From assembly GCA_934636655.1 (NCBI GenBank), contig CAKUAS010000002.1, positions 1 to 64,000 on the forward strand: 64,000 nt of DNA, in the 5' to 3' direction. Shown here in pieces: positions 1 through 9,213 of the stretch. The position numbers were made by a program, and so were the translations under genes. Positions within the stretch are counted from its first letter, which is position 1, and each line of letters begins with the position of its first letter. The notes beneath the pieces were generated by a model that worked only from the letters and a program-made list of their open reading frames with translations, was not told the origin of the DNA and searched no databases. The DNA comes from an uncultured Oscillospiraceae bacterium. Lineage in GTDB: Bacteria > Bacillota > Clostridia > Oscillospirales > Oscillospiraceae.

Positions 1-65
1 TCTCAGACGCGGCTTCTTCTTTTCAATAAATGCCTGTGGCTGCACAAGCAGAAAATCAAATCCCA

Positions 66-692
66 TCATTCTTCCGCAAGATCGGCAATCAACTTGGCGT
101 CGCTGACTGCCAGGGCAAGCTGAAGCTTGTTTTCAAACCCTGTTTTTTGCAGCATGTTTGCCACATGGAATTTGACCGTCGACATCTCGCAGCCCATCTC
201 TGCCGCGATGCGCGTGTAAGACAAGCCCCGCAGCAGATGCCGCAGAACTTTCAATTCCGTCTTTGTAAATTCCGTGCTTTTTGCCATGCCGATCTCAACC
301 GTCGGAGGCGCGTCCGGGAAGATATGTTCACCCGCCATCGTTTGCCGGACGACATCCATCAAACGCTTCTGCGTAGAGTCCTTATACCACAGGCTGTCGG
401 CCCCGGCCCTCTTTGCCTCGTCCAGAACGGCGCAGTCGATCAGCGAGGTCACAACAATGATTTTGCTCTTCGGCTGTATGGCTTTGATCTGGCGAACGGC
501 AGTCAGGCCGTTCTCGCGGTTCTCCGTTTGCACATCCATCAAAATCAGATCGACGGAGCTTGTCCGGCACACCTCAACCGCCTGCTTTGCACCGGGGATG
601 GACGCCGTGATCCGGTATCCGTCCTCGGCACGGAAATAGCTTTCCAGCAGACTGCGGATCATGGTCTGGTCTTCAACGATCATCACTCTCAT
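66..692 (-). CDS. LuxR-family two-component response regulator
   Basis: A 208-residue response regulator. The N-terminal receiver has the acidic pair E7/D8, the phospho-acceptor D53 in LILMDV and a conserved K104. The C-terminus (about 143-200) is a LuxR/NarL-type helix-turn-helix with the typical pattern TELKVLRHLLRGLSYTRIA. It should bind DNA after phosphorylation by the kinase encoded just upstream on the same strand, whose 3' end it overlaps by 20 bases, suggesting translational coupling. It is the last gene of a three-gene operon. The targets are unknown; the divergent SLH surface-protein gene is a plausible one by position only. Confidence 0.93.
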   Translation of the reverse strand: MRVMIVEDQTMIRSLLESYFRAEDGYRITASIPGAKQAVEVCRTSSVDLILMDVQTENRENGLTAVRQIKAIQPKSKIIVVTSLIDCAVLDEAKRAGADSLWYKDSTQKRLMDVVRQTMAGEHIFPDAPPTVEIGMAKSTEFTKTELKVLRHLLRGLSYTRIAAEMGCEMSTVKFHVANMLQKTGFENKLQLALAVSDAKLIADLAEE

Positions 693-1641
693 GTGCTGCT
701 TCCTCCTGTTCCGGCAGACTGAGCATCAGCCTAAAGCGCGGGATGCTCCAAACCTCCATTTTGCCGCCTGCTTCTTCTATACGTTGACGCAGCATGGAAA
801 GGCCGCCGCCCTCTGTGATCTTTTTCTTTGGCGCTGCACCGTTGTTGGTCAGGGCAATCTCCATGCAGTCCGGCTTCTGCCAAAAGCGCACATACAATTC
901 TGTGCCATCTGCGTGACGGACACAGTTCGCCGCACATTCGCAGATCGCCAGTGCGCTCAGTGCGCGTATCCACTGCGTTTGCGGCTCATCCCCTGTCAGC
1001 AGAATGCTAACGCCTAGCTCTTCCGCTCGTTTTTTCGCTGCCTCCAGCGGTTCGGATTGCGCCGTTATCTGGCTGGAGCGGTAAAGCACTGAAATTGACT
1101 GTTCCCACAGCGCCGCGTTTGCACGAATTTCCGTCTGTCCCGTGTGCTGGAGCAGCACACGGCGCGCCGCGAGAATGCTGTGCCCAATGTCATCGTGCAC
1201 ACGCAGCTTCATCGCCAGCGTCTCTTCCTCCCGGATGATCTCCGGCATCTGCACAAGCAGCAGCCGAAGCCGCTCATTCGCCTCCGCCAGCTTCGCGTTT
1301 TCCGCTTTCAGCTGGTTCTGCTTCCGGATCAGCTCCGTAACGTCTGCGGCAGTGATCTGCGTATAGCGGACGCCCGCTTTTGTTGTGATCTGCTCCTGCG
1401 CAAAGCGCAGCGCCTTCCCGTCCGGAAAGCGGTAGATCCGAAGGCGCAGATCCAGACAGCGCACGTTTGCGGGCGGCGAGTGCAGGGCGCTCTGCATCTC
1501 TGCAAGCGACTGTATGCCGCCTTTTCGCAGCCAGTTTGCAATGGCAAGCATCCGGCGGTTGATGAGCCGCACCACGCCGTTTTTATCGAAGAAGCAGGCC
1601 GCGATGGGCAGACTGTCGAAGCTTTCCTTAATCCTGTCCAT
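673..1641 (-). CDS. Cytoplasmic sensor histidine kinase (HisKA_3-like)
   Basis: A 322-residue kinase without membrane segments. Residues 1-105 look like a PAS-type sensor, 106-135 form a coiled coil, and 145-165 hold the phospho-acceptor motif HDDIGH (H149). The C-terminal ATPase lobe has an N-box-like NNGAA and a GGGLSMLRQR G-box. It probably phosphorylates the adjacent LuxR-type regulator. Its start overlaps the stop of the upstream 7TM gene by 14 bases, so all three genes are likely translated from one message. The 7TM protein may supply the membrane sensing that this kinase lacks; that is inference. Confidence 0.88.
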   Translation of the reverse strand: MDRIKESFDSLPIAACFFDKNGVVRLINRRMLAIANWLRKGGIQSLAEMQSALHSPPANVRCLDLRLRIYRFPDGKALRFAQEQITTKAGVRYTQITAADVTELIRKQNQLKAENAKLAEANERLRLLLVQMPEIIREEETLAMKLRVHDDIGHSILAARRVLLQHTGQTEIRANAALWEQSISVLYRSSQITAQSEPLEAAKKRAEELGVSILLTGDEPQTQWIRALSALAICECAANCVRHADGTELYVRFWQKPDCMEIALTNNGAAPKKKITEGGGLSMLRQRIEEAGGKMEVWSIPRFRLMLSLPEQEEAAHESDDR

Positions 1642-3295
1642 GCGCCTTTACACTCCTTGTTCTTTCCAGCTTCCGCGTCACATATTGCAGTCCGTCCTCA
1701 TCCTGCTCCCATTCCAGACCTGGAAACTGCGTGCGCAGCCCGCAGAGCGGCTCCGCCGCTGAAACACAGAGCGCAACCTCTACCCATCTACCAACCTCTA
1801 TGGAGATCAGCAGCGCACGCAGCGATTCCAGTTCTGTCTCCACGACCGCCTCAAACAGATCGTAGACCTGCGTTGCCTGCTCGACGGTAAGCTGGCCTTC
1901 TCCCTTGATAATCGTCTTGCAGTCGGCGCCATAGACACTGATATTCTCGGAAGATTCATTGAAGCACAGCCGAAGCTCCTGCACGCTGATTGCACCGCGC
2001 TGCACGCCGGCAAAAATCAGGTTGCTTCTACGCTTGATGTAGGTCCCGATGATGATGACCTGCCCGAGCAGGTGTTTGGCTCTGCCCAGATCCTCCGTCT
2101 TCTGCAATTCAGCCAGCAGATCCCGCAGCATCGCGATCTGTCGGGCGGTCTGCGCCTCCATCATGTCATACAGGCGGTTTTCTTCTGTCAGCTTCAGCCA
2201 TCTTGCACGCTGTGCATTCTCCGCTGCCAGAACGTCGCCGGTATCACGCAGCTCATCCCTTGTCAGCTCCAGCTCCTTTCGGATCTGATTCAGCGCGGAG
2301 ATGTCCTCCTTCCAGAACACCCAGCCGCGGCGCAGCTTGTGCCGCTTCAAAAGCGTATCGTCGCCCAGATGGACGGTATCCTGCTGCATCTGCCGCAGCT
2401 CGCTTTGCGGCAAAGCCCCCTGCATGGCAACAGACACATATTGGGAGCAAAATGCAGGATCCGTAATCTGGACGGGCAAACTCGTTGCCTCAAAAAGTTC
2501 GTCGTATCCGAGGTTGGACTGAATCAGCCCGCATTGAATGCAGCATTCAAGGATGCTCGCAAAGATCAGGCACTGCGACACCGTCATATCGCCCGCGAGC
2601 ACCCAGACCCAATAGACCTTTTTAACATACGTGCAAGCATAGGCCAACGAAAGCACAAGCGGAACCAGCGGCAGCCAGCGAATTCTCCTGCTGCGCGGGA
2701 TACGGCAGTTTTTCACCATTGAAAGCAATGCGAACCCCGCGCACAGGGCCTCCCAGCCCAGCACAAAGAAATATCCGCTCTCATACCGATACGCCTGATC
2801 CGATAAAACGCCGGACGGGAAGGAAAAAACCTTCTGGTGCAGATCATTGGTCAGAACGAGCAGGAGCAGAAGCAGTGTCGGAACATACAGAAGCTTTGTC
2901 CATCGCGGCAGCCGAAAATCCTCTCCCTTGCCCAGCGACCGGGAAACAAAGACCGACAGCATGGGGATGAACAGCATCGGGAAATAGTAGAAATACCACA
3001 GCCAGCGCTCTGCATCCGTGTTTTCAATGGAAAATTTGATTGAGCGCAGAAGAACCCACAGCACCATCAGCACCGAAATCGCCAGCAGATAGCGCCGTAC
3101 CTGCATCTGCACGATGCGGATCCATAGGGAGTAGCACCACGCGCTGAACAAAAACACATAGATCCCGCTTCGCAGGTGGCTGACAGCCGGAGAATGAAAA
3201 ATATTCCGGCTTGCATATCGGAGCCACATGGCAAACGCAATGAGCGCCAGCGCGGCCAGCGCATACAAGATGCTCTTTTTTGTCGCTTTGCTCAT
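1628..3295 (-). CDS. 7TM histidine-kinase-like membrane sensor, no clear ATPase domain
   Basis: A 555-residue protein with about seven hydrophobic segments in residues 1-260, matching the N-terminal 7TM region of some clostridial histidine kinases. A PAS-like stretch (about 265-330), a coiled coil (335-380) and a C-terminal region follow. No H-box or G-box typical of an active kinase is visible, so it may be a degenerate kinase or a membrane input module for the kinase downstream. It is the first gene of the operon. A ribosome site, GGGAGG, precedes the ATG at 3295. Signal and partner are unknown. Confidence 0.8.
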   Translation of the reverse strand: MSKATKKSILYALAALALIAFAMWLRYASRNIFHSPAVSHLRSGIYVFLFSAWCYSLWIRIVQMQVRRYLLAISVLMVLWVLLRSIKFSIENTDAERWLWYFYYFPMLFIPMLSVFVSRSLGKGEDFRLPRWTKLLYVPTLLLLLLVLTNDLHQKVFSFPSGVLSDQAYRYESGYFFVLGWEALCAGFALLSMVKNCRIPRSRRIRWLPLVPLVLSLAYACTYVKKVYWVWVLAGDMTVSQCLIFASILECCIQCGLIQSNLGYDELFEATSLPVQITDPAFCSQYVSVAMQGALPQSELRQMQQDTVHLGDDTLLKRHKLRRGWVFWKEDISALNQIRKELELTRDELRDTGDVLAAENAQRARWLKLTEENRLYDMMEAQTARQIAMLRDLLAELQKTEDLGRAKHLLGQVIIIGTYIKRRSNLIFAGVQRGAISVQELRLCFNESSENISVYGADCKTIIKGEGQLTVEQATQVYDLFEAVVETELESLRALLISIEVGRWVEVALCVSAAEPLCGLRTQFPGLEWEQDEDGLQYVTRKLERTRSVKAHGQD

Positions 3296-3331
3296 GCCGT
3301 ATGCCTCCCGACTCTGTACATTTGTATGGAT

Positions 3332-3359
3332 AGTATATCATGCGGGCAGGAAAAGGCAA
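3332..3359 (-). promoter_or_regulatory. Predicted sigma-A promoter of the 7TM sensor operon
   Basis: On the minus strand TTGCCT (3359-3354) and TATACT (3337-3332) are separated by 16 bases. They lie about 40 bases upstream of the ATG at 3295. Confidence 0.6.
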
Positions 3360-3513
3360 CACAGTTTTTCCCTTTCGCCATGAGAATTGAGCCGGAATGT
3401 GGCTTTTGAACAAAAAATACTTGCAAACCCTATCCATTCGGCGGGGGTAGAGGGGAGCAATAACGGCTAAAATATTAATGGAGTATGCAGAGAAAGGCGG
3501 TGGAAAAACACAG

Positions 3514-3897
3514 ATGCGAAGGATCGTGCTGGATATGAAAGGCGGTCTTCTGGCGGAGGCGGTTATGCAGTCACTTTCAGGATTCGACCCGGATTTTCTT
3601 GTCTATCGCTCTTCAAAGCCGGAGGAAACGCTTGCTCTGTGCCGAGCCTGCCGTGCCAATGTGTTAGTGATGGAGGTTGTCCGGCTAGGTAGCTGGAAGC
3701 TGAGCGAGCGGCTCAGACTCTGTAGTGCTGTAAAGCAGTTCAGTTGGGCCTGCAAGGTTCTGCTTCTGGTGGATGAGGACGCAGACGAACTGCTTGCCGC
3801 CGAGGTGCGGCAAACGGTGAAGGATCAGCTGGTTGACAACTTTATTTATGCATCGGTATCACCAACCTACCTCGCGGGGGTGATCGACACGCTTTGA
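3514..3897 (+). CDS. Degenerate receiver-domain protein
   Basis: A 127-residue protein with the alternating beta-alpha layout of a response-regulator receiver and no output domain. The start at 3514 is chosen because AAAGGCGG lies just upstream; an in-frame ATG at 3478 would add 12 residues. At the position of the phospho-acceptor Asp the protein reads VLVMEV, with Glu instead of Asp, and the N-terminal acidic pair is missing. A Glu there can mimic a constantly phosphorylated state. It is divergent from the sensor operon and upstream of the SLH gene, so it may belong to the same circuit. Function unproven. Confidence 0.6.
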   Translation: MRRIVLDMKGGLLAEAVMQSLSGFDPDFLVYRSSKPEETLALCRACRANVLVMEVVRLGSWKLSERLRLCSAVKQFSWACKVLLLVDEDADELLAAEVRQTVKDQLVDNFIYASVSPTYLAGVIDTL

Positions 3898-3960
3898 AAG
3901 GATGGGTGAGAAATGAAAAAACTTCGGGCATACCAAAGCGAGGAAGGGAGTACATAAAAG

Positions 3961-4060
3961 CGGGACGAATGAGAGCAGCATTGGGCGCAGCCGGAGGCGT
4001 GTCGGCCGATCGGCCGAAAACGCATTTATGCTGCGGGACGATCGCCGAAAACGTCTCTGT
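3961..4060 (+). promoter_or_regulatory. Structured leader upstream of the SLH surface protein
   Basis: This interval can fold into nested stems: GCAGCAT (3975-3981) with ATGCTGC (4028-4034), GCGT (3997-4000) with ACGC (4020-4023), and the perfect palindrome TCGGCCGATCGGCCGA (4002-4017) as the tip hairpin. GAGA (3971-3974) may close with TCTC (4054-4057). It lies about 55 bases before the SLH gene. I do not recognise a named riboswitch class. The gap 3898-4114 otherwise holds no gene I can support. Confidence 0.4.
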
Positions 4061-4114
4061 AACACCAAGTACCTGATGGATTCAATTTGTACAACGTAAA
4101 AAGGAGGAATCAAG

Positions 4115-7100
4115 ATGAAATCAACCACACAACGCAGGATGTTCAGCTTACTGCTTGCATTGGTAATGCTGTTCAGCCTCCTCCCCGCCTTGGGGAGCAC
4201 CGCCTCTGCCGCCGGCAGCGGCACCACCGAAAGCGACCCGAAAATCGTAACCACCTACGCAGAGCTCAGCTCCGCCCTGAGCTCCGGCACAGCCTATGTC
4301 AAGCTCGGCGCCAACATTAACACCAAGGAGTTCAATGACGGCGCGGGATATACCAAGTCCATCCAGCAGACCGGAACGGTTCAACTGGATCTCGACGGCT
4401 ATTCCGTGACCTTTTTCAGCAGAACCTCTCCGCTCCCGGCTGCCATCCGCGTCACGGGCGATCTGTCGGTCAAGGACAGCCGCGGCGGCGGCAAGCTCTA
4501 CATCGACGCCAATCCCAATACGGCCAGCAGCAAGCAGGTGCTGATCCTCGCCGAGACCGGAAGCTTCACGCTCAACAGCGGGTGGATCGGCGTCGATAAC
4601 GGTCTTGCCAAAAACAGCATCGTCGTCGTCGAGGGCAAGGGCGACGCGAAGGTCGTCTTTAACGGCGGCAAGGTCGACGCCATCTCCCCGATGGTCGGCA
4701 TCCCCTATGTCTATTCCGCCCTGCTGTCGTCCGACTGCAAGGCCGAATTCAACGGCGGCGAATTTGAGGGCCTGGTCGGCTTCACATACGCCACCCGAAC
4801 GGACGGGAAAAGCAAGCCGAACGCCGTGATCAACGGCGGCAAGTTCAAGGGCGGCATTGTCGTCAAAAAGGGCAGCGAGACCATCACGCTGGGGCGGTCT
4901 TTCCCCATCAGCATCCAAGGCGGCAGCTTTGGCCGCGGCCTCTTCACGGAGAATTTCACGCTCAGCAGCAGCGAGCAGACCCCGGAAAACTTTGCCTTTG
5001 CCGCAATGTTCCCGGAGAGGACCGCTCTGCTTCGCCCCGACGAGCGGCCCCGCCTGATCTACCGTCAGAAGGACGTCAAGACCGAAAACATGGCAAACTC
5101 CGTCTCAAAGGAGTACCTCATCGCCCTGTCGACCAAGAATCTCGACGACTATAAGCGCGTCGCCTTCTCGTCCTACAGCGGCACAGCCTACACCGACGTC
5201 TGCACCAACGCCTTCGGTCTGGTCAAGGTGGAGGTCAACGGTGCGCCGGCCTATGTGCCGCACCAGATGGACGTGACGGGCGGCTACAGCGGCGCTCCGC
5301 TGTACGCGCTCAGTCCGAAAAAGCAACTCCGGTTCTACTGGAACCCCCTGCCGCAGGCGATGAGGGACGCAGGCTACAGGCTGAAGATCTCGTACACGCT
5401 CAACGGTACGGATCATCGCGTTACCGCCAGCAGCTACAATAACAATCTCTTGTTTCAGACTATCCCTGTGAATAGCTATAGCTACCAGACGGAGGTGCAG
5501 AAGCTGGGGATCACCGTTGAGCTTTATAAGGACGGCGAGCCGCTGAGACTGAGCGGCGCTTCCAATATGTTCCTGATGCGCTACCGGATGATGTCGGAGA
5601 CCGATGTTGCCATTCCCGAGGTCACGCTGACGGTGAAGGACGGCGACCTGATCGCCGCGTCCGCCGCGACCGACAGCCCGATTACCGTCTCCGACGACGA
5701 AAGCTGCACCGTTAAAAGTCAGGTGAACTGGGCGGACAACGGAGATGTGCGCAACAAGACCGTGGTCCTGAAGGCAAAGGAAGGCTTCTACCTGACAAGT
5801 GAAACGAAATTCAACGTCGTCGGCGCGAACAAGATCACGGCGAAGTGGCTCTACGGCACGGACGGCGGTCAGACCTGCGTCGTCGGCGTGGAGGCGAAGG
5901 AGTGCGAGCTGATCACCGAGGCAAAGGGCATCGTGCGCGGTCTGGTCTATTATAATCACGTCAATGACATCTATGTAGAGTCGTATGAGCCGAGCAAATA
6001 CACCATCACCGTCAAGAAGGTCGGCGAATACATCCGCTCCTCCGGCTCTGACATCTATGACAGCTTCCTGTGGCCGCATGAGCTGCTCGACGAGACCGGC
6101 GCTCCCTATTATCTCTACTGCACGGTCGAGGCAAAGCCCGGCTATGTGTTCCGCAGCGGCACCGGAAAGCTGAAATATGCCAATGAGGAGTGGAAGCCCG
6201 GACAGTGGGCGGAGGCCATTTGGGACGACGATTGGACCGACATGGACAACATCAGCGCCGGCGCGTGCTATAAGCTGCACGATGAGTCAGACACCAATAT
6301 GGGCGGCCTTTGGCTGAACCGGCTCGAGCTGACCAGCCTGAATCTGTCCGTGAAGGCACCTGTCGCAGGCGAAAGCCCCGCGCCGGACAGCGACTACTGC
6401 AAGATCGACGGGCTGCCGCCGTATATGACGCTCGAGCGCGTCGATTGGCTGAAGTGCTTTGACGACTGGACCTATTATTCCGATAAGCCCTTTGCCTTCC
6501 AGGCGGGAAAAACGTCGGACGGTGAGAGCTGCGAATACCAGTGCTTTATCTATGTCTCCTATGACCTTAGCGGCGTCGGGGTCGCGAAGGGTGCCAAGTT
6601 CTACCTCAACGACACGCCGTGCAAGCTGGACTGGGAGAAAAAGTTCTTCTGGACTGAAACCATGACCGCCGAGGGCACCCCCGTGCAGGAGGATCCCGTT
6701 ATCACGGCCAAGGCAGGTGCCAACGGCACAATCACGCCCTCCGGCAACGTCACCGTCAAGGCTGGCGCGGATCAAGCCTTTGCCATCCAACCGAACAGCG
6801 GCTATACCGTGTCCAAGGTGCTGGTAGACGGAACGGACGTCGGCGCGGTGACGTCGTACACCTTCAAGAACGTCACGGCCAACCATACCATCGAGGCGGT
6901 TTTTGCGAAGGTGGAAGCAAAGCCGACCAATCCCTTCGTCGACGTTGCCGAGGGAACATACTACTATGACCCGGTGCTTTGGGCGGTGGCAAACGGCATT
7001 ACCTCCGGCGCGGATGCGACGCATTTTGAGCCCGAGGGCACCTGCACCCGTGCGCACGCCGTGACCTTCCTGTGGCGCGCATCGGGTCAGCCCGAACCGA

Positions 7101-7456
7101 AAACGACCAATATGCCGTTTCGGGACGTAAAGCCCGGCAGCTACTATGAAAAGGCCGTGCTCTGGGCCGTGGAAAACAAGATCACCAGTGGTACCAGTAC
7201 CACCACCTTCAGCCCGGACGAAAATTGCACCCGCGCGCAGATCGTCACCTTCCTTTGGCGCAGTGAGGGCGAGCCATATGCCAGCGATAGCAATAACCCG
7301 TTCACGGACATCGCATCAGCCTACTACATGGATGCCGTTTTCTGGGCAGTCAAGGAAGGCATTACAAACGGCACCACCCCCACGACCTTCAGCCCGGGGG
7401 AAAGGTGCACCCGTGCGCAGATCGTCACATTTATCTACCGCGCAATGGTTGCCTGA
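4115..7456 (+). CDS. Large secreted surface protein with three C-terminal SLH domains
   Basis: An 1113-residue exported protein. Residues 1-30 form a signal peptide (KR-rich start, hydrophobic core, cleavage near ASAAG). Residues 40-320 carry repeated short beta-strand units with NGGKF-like turns, suggesting a beta-helix. A large unassigned region follows. Residues about 862-933 resemble a divergent InlB B-type repeat, with GANGTITPSG and YTFKNVTANHTIEAVF. Three SLH domains (about 938-1113) should anchor it to a secondary cell-wall polymer. AAGGAGG stands 6 bases before the ATG. Adhesin or S-layer-associated roles are possible; the ligand is unknown. Confidence 0.9.
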   Translation: MKSTTQRRMFSLLLALVMLFSLLPALGSTASAAGSGTTESDPKIVTTYAELSSALSSGTAYVKLGANINTKEFNDGAGYTKSIQQTGTVQLDLDGYSVTFFSRTSPLPAAIRVTGDLSVKDSRGGGKLYIDANPNTASSKQVLILAETGSFTLNSGWIGVDNGLAKNSIVVVEGKGDAKVVFNGGKVDAISPMVGIPYVYSALLSSDCKAEFNGGEFEGLVGFTYATRTDGKSKPNAVINGGKFKGGIVVKKGSETITLGRSFPISIQGGSFGRGLFTENFTLSSSEQTPENFAFAAMFPERTALLRPDERPRLIYRQKDVKTENMANSVSKEYLIALSTKNLDDYKRVAFSSYSGTAYTDVCTNAFGLVKVEVNGAPAYVPHQMDVTGGYSGAPLYALSPKKQLRFYWNPLPQAMRDAGYRLKISYTLNGTDHRVTASSYNNNLLFQTIPVNSYSYQTEVQKLGITVELYKDGEPLRLSGASNMFLMRYRMMSETDVAIPEVTLTVKDGDLIAASAATDSPITVSDDESCTVKSQVNWADNGDVRNKTVVLKAKEGFYLTSETKFNVVGANKITAKWLYGTDGGQTCVVGVEAKECELITEAKGIVRGLVYYNHVNDIYVESYEPSKYTITVKKVGEYIRSSGSDIYDSFLWPHELLDETGAPYYLYCTVEAKPGYVFRSGTGKLKYANEEWKPGQWAEAIWDDDWTDMDNISAGACYKLHDESDTNMGGLWLNRLELTSLNLSVKAPVAGESPAPDSDYCKIDGLPPYMTLERVDWLKCFDDWTYYSDKPFAFQAGKTSDGESCEYQCFIYVSYDLSGVGVAKGAKFYLNDTPCKLDWEKKFFWTETMTAEGTPVQEDPVITAKAGANGTITPSGNVTVKAGADQAFAIQPNSGYTVSKVLVDGTDVGAVTSYTFKNVTANHTIEAVFAKVEAKPTNPFVDVAEGTYYYDPVLWAVANGITSGADATHFEPEGTCTRAHAVTFLWRASGQPEPKTTNMPFRDVKPGSYYEKAVLWAVENKITSGTSTTTFSPDENCTRAQIVTFLWRSEGEPYASDSNNPFTDIASAYYMDAVFWAVKEGITNGTTPTTFSPGERCTRAQIVTFIYRAMVA

Positions 7457-7546
7457 CCGAGAGTATGCGCGGCGGGACATCCGCCGCGCATGACACGAAA
7501 GCACAATGTAAAATCATACTACTTTACAGTATAAGGAGTGGTTATA

Positions 7547-8038
7547 TTGCAGGTCTTAATTCAAAAAATGCCGGAAAATCTGCCGGAATTTGAACTGCTC
7601 GCCGCCGAGGGACGGCAGCCGGAACGCATCTGCGCCCTGTTTCTGTGCGCGCTGGCGCTGTTTGATCGGGATAAGGATGCGGGCACTGCCGCAATGAACC
7701 TTCTGCGCGGCCCGAAGCCCATGACGCCGTATGACGCTCAGTTCCTGCGCGACCGGCTGCGCGGCAAAGCCTATCTGCCGCTTGCGTATTTCGAAGGCGC
7801 CACACCGGAAAACGGGTATCAGCCGCAGGTGCCGTACACGCTGAACGTGATGGCAGACCCCAGGCCGCAGGACACGGAGCCGGGCTATCTGCGTGTATTC
7901 CTTAAAACGGCTGGCGCGGATTCGCCGCGGCCCATGAAGCTGCGGCAGAAAACCTCGACCGGCGAATGGTTCCTTTGGGAATATTCCAGCATCCTCAGCG
8001 GTATCCGCATTCCCGCGGCGGAGGACCCATGGGCATGA
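7547..8038 (+). CDS. Small conserved protein, DUF6935-like
   Basis: A 163-residue soluble protein. The TTG at 7547 is chosen because AAGGAG (7533-7538) lies 8 bases upstream; a GTG at 7538 overlaps that site and is less likely. The C-terminal half has conserved-looking YLRVFLKTAGADSPRP and GEWFLWEYSSILSGIR and ends in DPWA, which I associate with a DUF6935-type family seen in Clostridia. That assignment is from memory and uncertain. No function is known. The C-terminus looks complete, although recombinase debris starts right after it. Confidence 0.6.
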   Translation: MQVLIQKMPENLPEFELLAAEGRQPERICALFLCALALFDRDKDAGTAAMNLLRGPKPMTPYDAQFLRDRLRGKAYLPLAYFEGATPENGYQPQVPYTLNVMADPRPQDTEPGYLRVFLKTAGADSPRPMKLRQKTSTGEWFLWEYSSILSGIRIPAAEDPWA

Positions 8039-8103
8039 TCATGGCGCGGCGGATGGGCGGTATGAACGCACAGGATCTCCGGAATTTTTGTCATGAATCG
8101 AGA

Positions 8104-8973
8104 AAACAACGCTGGCAGACCAGTACAGTGGAAAGCATCCTTCAAAATGAGAAATACAAGGGCGCAGCACTCCTTCAGAAATGCTTCATGGTCGATTTCC
8201 TCACAAAAAAGAGGAAGGTCAATGAGGGCGAGGTGCCGCAGTATTATGTGGAACACAGCCATGAGCCTATAATTACGCCGGAAGAGTTCGACAAAGTTCA
8301 GACGGAGCTTGCGCGGCGCAAGCAGATCAGCCGCCAGTACAGCGGAAAGAGTATTTTTTCCTCGCGCATTGTCTGCGGGGACTGCGGTTCATACTACGGC
8401 TCTAAGGTTTGGAACTCGACCTCAAAATACCGCAGGGTCATCTGGCAATGCAACGGCAAATTCAAGGGCGAGCACAAATGCGAAACGCCGCATCTGAACG
8501 AGGAAACCATTAAAGCGCGGTTCGTGACCGCCCTTAACGCTATCATCGAAAACAAAGACAACATCCTTGAGGATTGCCGTCTGATGCAAACCACGCTGAC
8601 GGACTGCACAGGCATTGATAAGGAAATCCAGACCCTGCTTGAGGAGATCGAGGTTGTGACCGAACTGACAAAACGCTGCATTGCAGAGAATTCGCAAACG
8701 GCGCAGAACCAGGAGGAGTACACCGCCCGGTACAATGGGTTTGTGGAGCGGTACGAAAAAGCCAAGGCACAGCTTGAGCAGCTCCGCACCACAAAGGCTG
8801 AACGGGAAGCCCAGGCAGAAGCCATCGGAGCGTTTATGTTTGAGGTGCAGGAATTAGATACCATTACCGAGTTTGACGAAAAGCTCTGGCTGACCATAAT
8901 CGACACGGTGACCATCCACGCAGACGGACGGATGACTTTCAAATTCCAGGGCGGAACAGAGATTGATGTATAA
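8104..8973 (+). pseudogene. 5'-truncated large serine recombinase
   Basis: Only the C-terminal two thirds of a large serine recombinase remain. Recognisable sequence begins at KQRWQTSTVESILQNEKYKG, then comes the recombinase domain, a zinc ribbon (CGDCGSYYG ... C), a long coiled coil and the terminal beta region. The N-terminal resolvase domain with its catalytic serine is absent. The frame stays open upstream to 7966, but that part is unrelated to recombinases. It is a remnant of a lost mobile element, not a working enzyme. Confidence 0.85.
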
Positions 8974-8991
8974 GCCCCAATAGGCACAAAG

Positions 8992-9020
8992 ACCGCAGGT
9001 TTCAAAGCCTGCGGTTTATT
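8992..9020 (+). terminator. Hairpin after the recombinase remnant
   Basis: ACCGCAGG (8992-8999) pairs with CCTGCGGT (9009-9016) and a short T-rich tail follows. Confidence 0.55.
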
Positions 9021-9043
9021 GCTGTCCCCACGGGTAGAGTAAT

Positions 9044-9118
9044 GCACCCCCTAAAGCCGTGGTTGCACCCCCTAAATCGGGAACTGCACCCCCCTCTGAA
9101 CCGTAGTTGCACCCCCCT
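9044..9118. repeat. Four TGCACCCCC direct repeats at 21-23 bp spacing
   Basis: TGCACCCCC begins at 9044, 9065, 9086 and 9109. The first two copies extend to TGCACCCCCTAAA. The spacing is close to two helical turns. The array directly follows the recombinase remnant and may be the end of a lost insertion sequence with repeated transposase sites; IS21-type ends have such a layout. No transposase gene is nearby. Confidence 0.6.
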
Positions 9119-9158
9119 TACCGGGTTTCTATCAAAATTAGAGTCATTTGCCAGGAAT

Positions 9159-9187
9159 AAAAGCCGCACATCGTGCGGCTTTTATTT
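9159..9187 (+). terminator. Rho-independent terminator
   Basis: AAGCCGCAC pairs with GTGCGGCTT around a 3-base loop, followed by a T-rich tail. It separates the remnant region from the PHP gene. Confidence 0.7.
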
Positions 9188-9213
9188 TTGATATTAAGCA
9201 TAAGGGGAGCATT

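Noticed and set aside
3961..4060. Cyclic-di-GMP riboswitch before the SLH gene
   Set aside because: Only scattered similarity (GGGACG, GCCGGAGGC) is seen; the conserved core of class I or II could not be placed.
5105..6280. 391-codon minus-strand frame inside the SLH gene
   Set aside because: It lies wholly within a clear secreted SLH protein, has no ribosome site and shows the residue bias of a reverse frame in G+C-rich DNA.
7966..8103. Upstream extension of the recombinase remnant as its true N-terminus
   Set aside because: This part overlaps the preceding gene in another frame and has no resemblance to a resolvase domain.
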